Assembly (NCBI RefSeq): GCF_031656215.1
Contig: NZ_CP134228.1
Location: 3,615,001-3,679,000, forward strand
DNA: 64,000 nt
Reading direction: 5' to 3'
Source of the DNA: Mesorhizobium koreense
Lineage (GTDB): Bacteria; Pseudomonadota; Alphaproteobacteria; Rhizobiales; Rhizobiaceae
Under the pieces are notes generated by a model. The model searched no databases, had not been told where the DNA came from, and worked only from the letters and a program-made list of their open reading frames with translations. Positions 61,171 through 64,000 of the stretch are shown one piece after another. The position numbers were made by a program, and so were the translations under genes. Numbering within the stretch: position 1 is the first letter of the stretch; every line of letters starts with the position of its first letter.

Positions 61171-63678
61171 TCAGGACTTGCGCGGCAGCTGCGGGACAAT
61201 ACTCCGCTTGGCCGCACCCCTGCCCTTTTGCGGGGGGGCGTCGGGTTGGCCGGCAGGTCCCTTGCCTGCAGGCCTGGGCTTTGCCTGCGCCTTCACCGAT
61301 GACGGTTTCTTCGCCGTCTTCTTCTTCGGTGCGGGCGCCTTTTTCGGATCTTCCTTCTTGGGGTGCACCGGCACCTCGTCGCTGATGGCTTCGAGCTTCA
61401 GGCCCGGCTTGCCGGCTTCGTCGTTGACGACGGTGACCTTGACCGTGCCGCCGCGCTTCAGCTTGCCGAAGAGCACCTCGTCGGCAAGCGGCTTCTTGAC
61501 GTGCTCCTGGATGACCCGGCCGAGCGGCCGTGCGCCCATGCGTTCGTCATAGCCCTTGTCCGCCAGCCAGGCGATAGCCTCGGGCGACAGGTCGAAGGTG
61601 ACGCGGCGCTCGGCAAGCTGCGCCTCGAGCTGAATGACGAATTTCTGCACGACCTGATGTACGACCGGCACCGGCAATGCGCCGAACGGGATGATCGCGT
61701 CGAGGCGGTTGCGGAACTCCGGCGAGAAGAGCCGGTTGATCGCCTCCATGTCGTCTCCTTCGCGCTTGGAGGAGCCGAAGCCGATAGCGGCCTTCGCCAT
61801 GTCGGCCGCACCCGCATTCGTCGTCATGATGAGGATGACGTTGCGGAAGTCGATCTTCTTGCCGTTATGGTCGGTCAGCTTGCCGTGATCCATGACCTGC
61901 AACAGGATGTTGAACAAGTCCGGATGCGCCTTCTCGACCTCATCGAGAAGCAGCACGCAATGCGGATGCTGGTCGACGCTGTCGGTGAGCAGACCGCCCT
62001 GGTCGAAGCCGACATAGCCCGGAGGCGCGCCGATCAGCCGGCTCACCGTGTGCCGCTCCATATATTCCGACATGTCGAAGCGGATCAGTTCCACTCCGAG
62101 CGAGGCGGCAAGCTGCTTGGCGACCTCGGTCTTGCCGACGCCGGTCGGGCCGGAGAACAGATAGCTGCCGATCGGCTTTTCCGGCTCGCGCAGGCCGGCC
62201 CGGGCCAGCTTGATCGCGGAGGCAAGAGCGGAGATTGCCGTCTCCTGCCCGTAGACGACGCGCTTCAATTCTTCCTCCAGCGTCGCCAGCACCTTCTCGT
62301 CGTCGGTCGTCACCGTCTTCGGCGGGATGCGCGCCATCGTGGCGATGGTCGCCTCGATCTCCTTGACGCTGATGGTCTTGCGACGGCGGGATTCGGGCAG
62401 CAGCATCTGCGAGGCGCCCGTCTCGTCGATCACGTCGATCGCCTTGTCGGGCAGCTTCCGGTCGTTGATGTAACGTGCCGAAAGCTCGACCGCCGCCTTG
62501 ATCGCCTCATTGGTGTAGCGGACCTTGTGGAAGTCCTCGTAATAGGGCTTCAGACCCTTCATGATGGCGATAGCGTCGTCCACCGAAGGCTCGTTCACGT
62601 CGATCTTCTGGAAGCGCCGCACCAGTGCGCGGTCCTTCTCGAAGAATTGGCGGAACTCCTTGTACGTGGTCGAGCCGATGCAGCGGATCGCGCCGGACGA
62701 CAGCGCCGGCTTCAAGAGGTTCGAAGCGTCCATCGCGCCGCCCGACGTGGCGCCGGCTCCGATCACCGTGTGGATCTCGTCGATGAACAGGACCGCACCC
62801 GGATATTCTTCCAGTTCCTTGACGACCTGTTTCAGCCGCTCCTCGAAATCACCGCGATAGCGGGTTCCGGCAAGCAGCGTGCCCATGTCGAGCGCGAAGA
62901 TTGTCGCGTTCATCAGGACGTCCGGCACGTCGCCCTCGACGACGCGCTTGGCAAGGCCTTCCGCGATGGCGGTCTTGCCGACGCCGGGATCGCCCACGTA
63001 AAGCGGGTTGTTCTTGGAGCGGCGGCATAGCACCTGGATGGTGCGGGCGATCTCGGATTCGCGGCCGATCAGCGGATCGATACGGCCAGCCCGCGCCTTG
63101 TCGTTCAGATTGATGCAGTAGGCGGTCAGCGCATCCTGTTGCTGCTTCTTCTTGCCGCCTTCTTCCGGTTCGCCGCCACCACCCGCTCCGGGCTGATCTT
63201 CCTCGGCTCCACGCGGCGGCCGCGAATCGCCCGCGCCCGGCCGCTTGGCGATGCCGTGCGAGATGTAGTTGACCGCGTCGTAACGGGTCATCTGCTGTTC
63301 CTGCAGGAAATAGGCGGCGTGGCTCTCGCGCTCGGCGAAGATGGCGACGAGCACGTTGGCGCCCGACACCTCCTCACGGCCGGACGATTGCACGTGGATG
63401 ACGGCACGCTGGATCACGCGCTGGAAGCCGGCGGTCGGCTTGGAATCCTCGTCATACCCCGTGACGAGATTGTCCAGTTCCGTGTCGATATAGGTGACGA
63501 GAACCTGCTTCAGTTCGTCGAGATCGACATTGCAGGCCCGCATGACGGCACCGGCGTCGGCATCGTCGATCAGGGCGAGCAGAAGATGTTCGAGCGTCGC
63601 GTATTCGTGGTGACGCTCATTCGCATAGGTGAGCGCTTGATGCAGCGCTCGTTCTAGGCCTTGGGAGAAAGCCGGCAT
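61171..63678 (-). CDS. clpA: ATP-dependent Clp protease ATP-binding subunit ClpA
   Basis: An 835-residue AAA+ unfoldase: N-domain repeats (about 1-140), first AAA+ module with [13 protein letters not shown], second with [14 protein letters not shown]. It feeds proteins to ClpP. The C-terminal 60 residues are a Lys/Pro/Ala-rich tail ([15 protein letters not shown]) not present in E. coli ClpA but common in alphaproteobacteria. It starts seven bases after the clpS stop. Confidence 0.95.
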   Translation of the reverse strand: MPAFSQGLERALHQALTYANERHHEYATLEHLLLALIDDADAGAVMRACNVDLDELKQVLVTYIDTELDNLVTGYDEDSKPTAGFQRVIQRAVIHVQSSGREEVSGANVLVAIFAERESHAAYFLQEQQMTRYDAVNYISHGIAKRPGAGDSRPPRGAEEDQPGAGGGGEPEEGGKKKQQQDALTAYCINLNDKARAGRIDPLIGRESEIARTIQVLCRRSKNNPLYVGDPGVGKTAIAEGLAKRVVEGDVPDVLMNATIFALDMGTLLAGTRYRGDFEERLKQVVKELEEYPGAVLFIDEIHTVIGAGATSGGAMDASNLLKPALSSGAIRCIGSTTYKEFRQFFEKDRALVRRFQKIDVNEPSVDDAIAIMKGLKPYYEDFHKVRYTNEAIKAAVELSARYINDRKLPDKAIDVIDETGASQMLLPESRRRKTISVKEIEATIATMARIPPKTVTTDDEKVLATLEEELKRVVYGQETAISALASAIKLARAGLREPEKPIGSYLFSGPTGVGKTEVAKQLAASLGVELIRFDMSEYMERHTVSRLIGAPPGYVGFDQGGLLTDSVDQHPHCVLLLDEVEKAHPDLFNILLQVMDHGKLTDHNGKKIDFRNVILIMTTNAGAADMAKAAIGFGSSKREGDDMEAINRLFSPEFRNRLDAIIPFGALPVPVVHQVVQKFVIQLEAQLAERRVTFDLSPEAIAWLADKGYDERMGARPLGRVIQEHVKKPLADEVLFGKLKRGGTVKVTVVNDEAGKPGLKLEAISDEVPVHPKKEDPKKAPAPKKKTAKKPSSVKAQAKPRPAGKGPAGQPDAPPQKGRGAAKRSIVPQLPRKS

Positions 63679-63685
63679 TCATTCC

Positions 63686-64000
63686 TCACTTCTTCTCCAT
63701 CACGCATTGCAGCGGGTGCTGATGCTGACGGGCAAAGTCCATGACTTGCGTCACTTTGGTCTCGGCGACCTCGAATGTATATACCCCGCACTCTCCGACA
63801 CCGTGATTGTGAACATGCAGCATGATGCGGGTGGCGGCGTCGCGGTCTTTCTGGAAAAAACGCTCCAGTACGTGGACGACAAATTCCATCGGCGTGTAGT
63901 CGTCGTTCAGGATCAGTACGCGGTAAAGGCTCGGCTTCTTCGTTTTCTGCCTGGGCCGGGCAATGACAGCCGTACCACGCCCGGTGCCATTTCCTCGGTC
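63686..64000 (-). CDS. clpS: ATP-dependent Clp protease adaptor ClpS, 3' part (runs off the right edge)
   Basis: About 104 residues are visible, reading upstream of the more common short start. The core [20 protein letters not shown] binds N-degrons, and [20 protein letters not shown] is family-typical. The N-terminus, basic and flexible, continues beyond base 64000. ClpS delivers N-end-rule substrates to ClpA, whose gene follows. Confidence 0.92.
   Translation of the reverse strand, partial: DRGNGTGRGTAVIARPRQKTKKPSLYRVLILNDDYTPMEFVVHVLERFFQKDRDAATRIMLHVHNHGVGECGVYTFEVAETKVTQVMDFARQHQHPLQCVMEKK

Noticed and set aside
61363-63030. 555-codon plus-strand open frame opposite clpA
   Set aside because: It is the antisense shadow of clpA, with no domain.

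Overview
The window looks like a chromosomal segment of a high-GC alphaproteobacterium, most likely order Hyphomicrobiales (Rhizobiales) near Mesorhizobium/Phyllobacteriaceae. Support comes from the clpS-clpA pair, the cobT / DUF1289 / TIGR02281 aspartic protease / dusA neighbourhood, an SbmA/BacA/ExsE-type peptide-lipid transporter, a rhizobial-type intergenic palindrome (58835-58881), and dense GntR, LysR and ABC-transporter content. The genus is inferred from gene content, not measured.

Region A (about 0.6-37.1 kb) is a large catabolic block of tightly packed operons. The minus strand carries a 12-gene operon from 19187 down to 8013: CoA transferase, BadI/MenB-like ring-cleaving hydrolase, acyl-CoA ligase, enoyl-CoA hydratase, SDR, acyl-CoA dehydrogenase, 3-hydroxyacyl-CoA dehydrogenase and a partner subunit, quinone-type oxidoreductase, D-threonine-aldolase-like enzyme, RidA and an HD-domain protein. 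The first six enzymes correspond by family to the cyclohexanecarboxyl-CoA to pimeloyl-CoA route (Ali/Bad). The operon has a near-perfect sigma-54 promoter (19224-19239) facing a divergently transcribed sigma-54 activator. Next to it are two GntR regulators, an amidohydrolase, an isopropylmalate-dehydrogenase-like enzyme and an Ldh-type dehydrogenase (plus strand), a HyuA-HyuB-aminotransferase operon (minus), a membrane-anchored flavoprotein (minus), an amino-acid-type ABC transporter with a single-cysteine arylmalonate-decarboxylase-like protein (plus), and a taurine/nitrate-type ABC transporter with threonine-synthase-like, MmgE/PrpD and maleate-isomerase-like enzymes (minus). A shared GTATAC-type operator lies upstream of three of these transcription units (7704, 30948, 33009), which suggests one regulon.

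Region B (37.5-41.5 kb) is a small cell-surface module: two membrane acyltransferase-3 proteins and an adenylation-carrier fusion protein. It lies at the 3' side of a tRNA-Asp gene, with tRNA-Val just beyond. This is the most likely boundary between accessory DNA and the conserved backbone, and the fusion plus acyltransferase pair is the best candidate for an undescribed system.

Region C (42-64 kb) is mostly backbone: L,D-transpeptidase, rhodanese, moaA, a BrnT/BrnA toxin-antitoxin pair, an SbmA-like transporter, a LysR regulator, mobB with a decayed mobA, a polar amino acid binding protein, a beta-hydroxyacid dehydrogenase, an Lrp regulator, a uracil-DNA-glycosylase-family protein, a glutathione S-transferase, a histidine kinase, cobT, DUF1289, a retropepsin-like protease, dusA, azlCD, clpA and the 3' part of clpS, which runs off the right edge.

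No rRNA, CRISPR array, transposase or integrase was seen. Two gene remnants, of a CaiB-type CoA transferase and of mobA, show that deletion and rearrangement have shaped the window.
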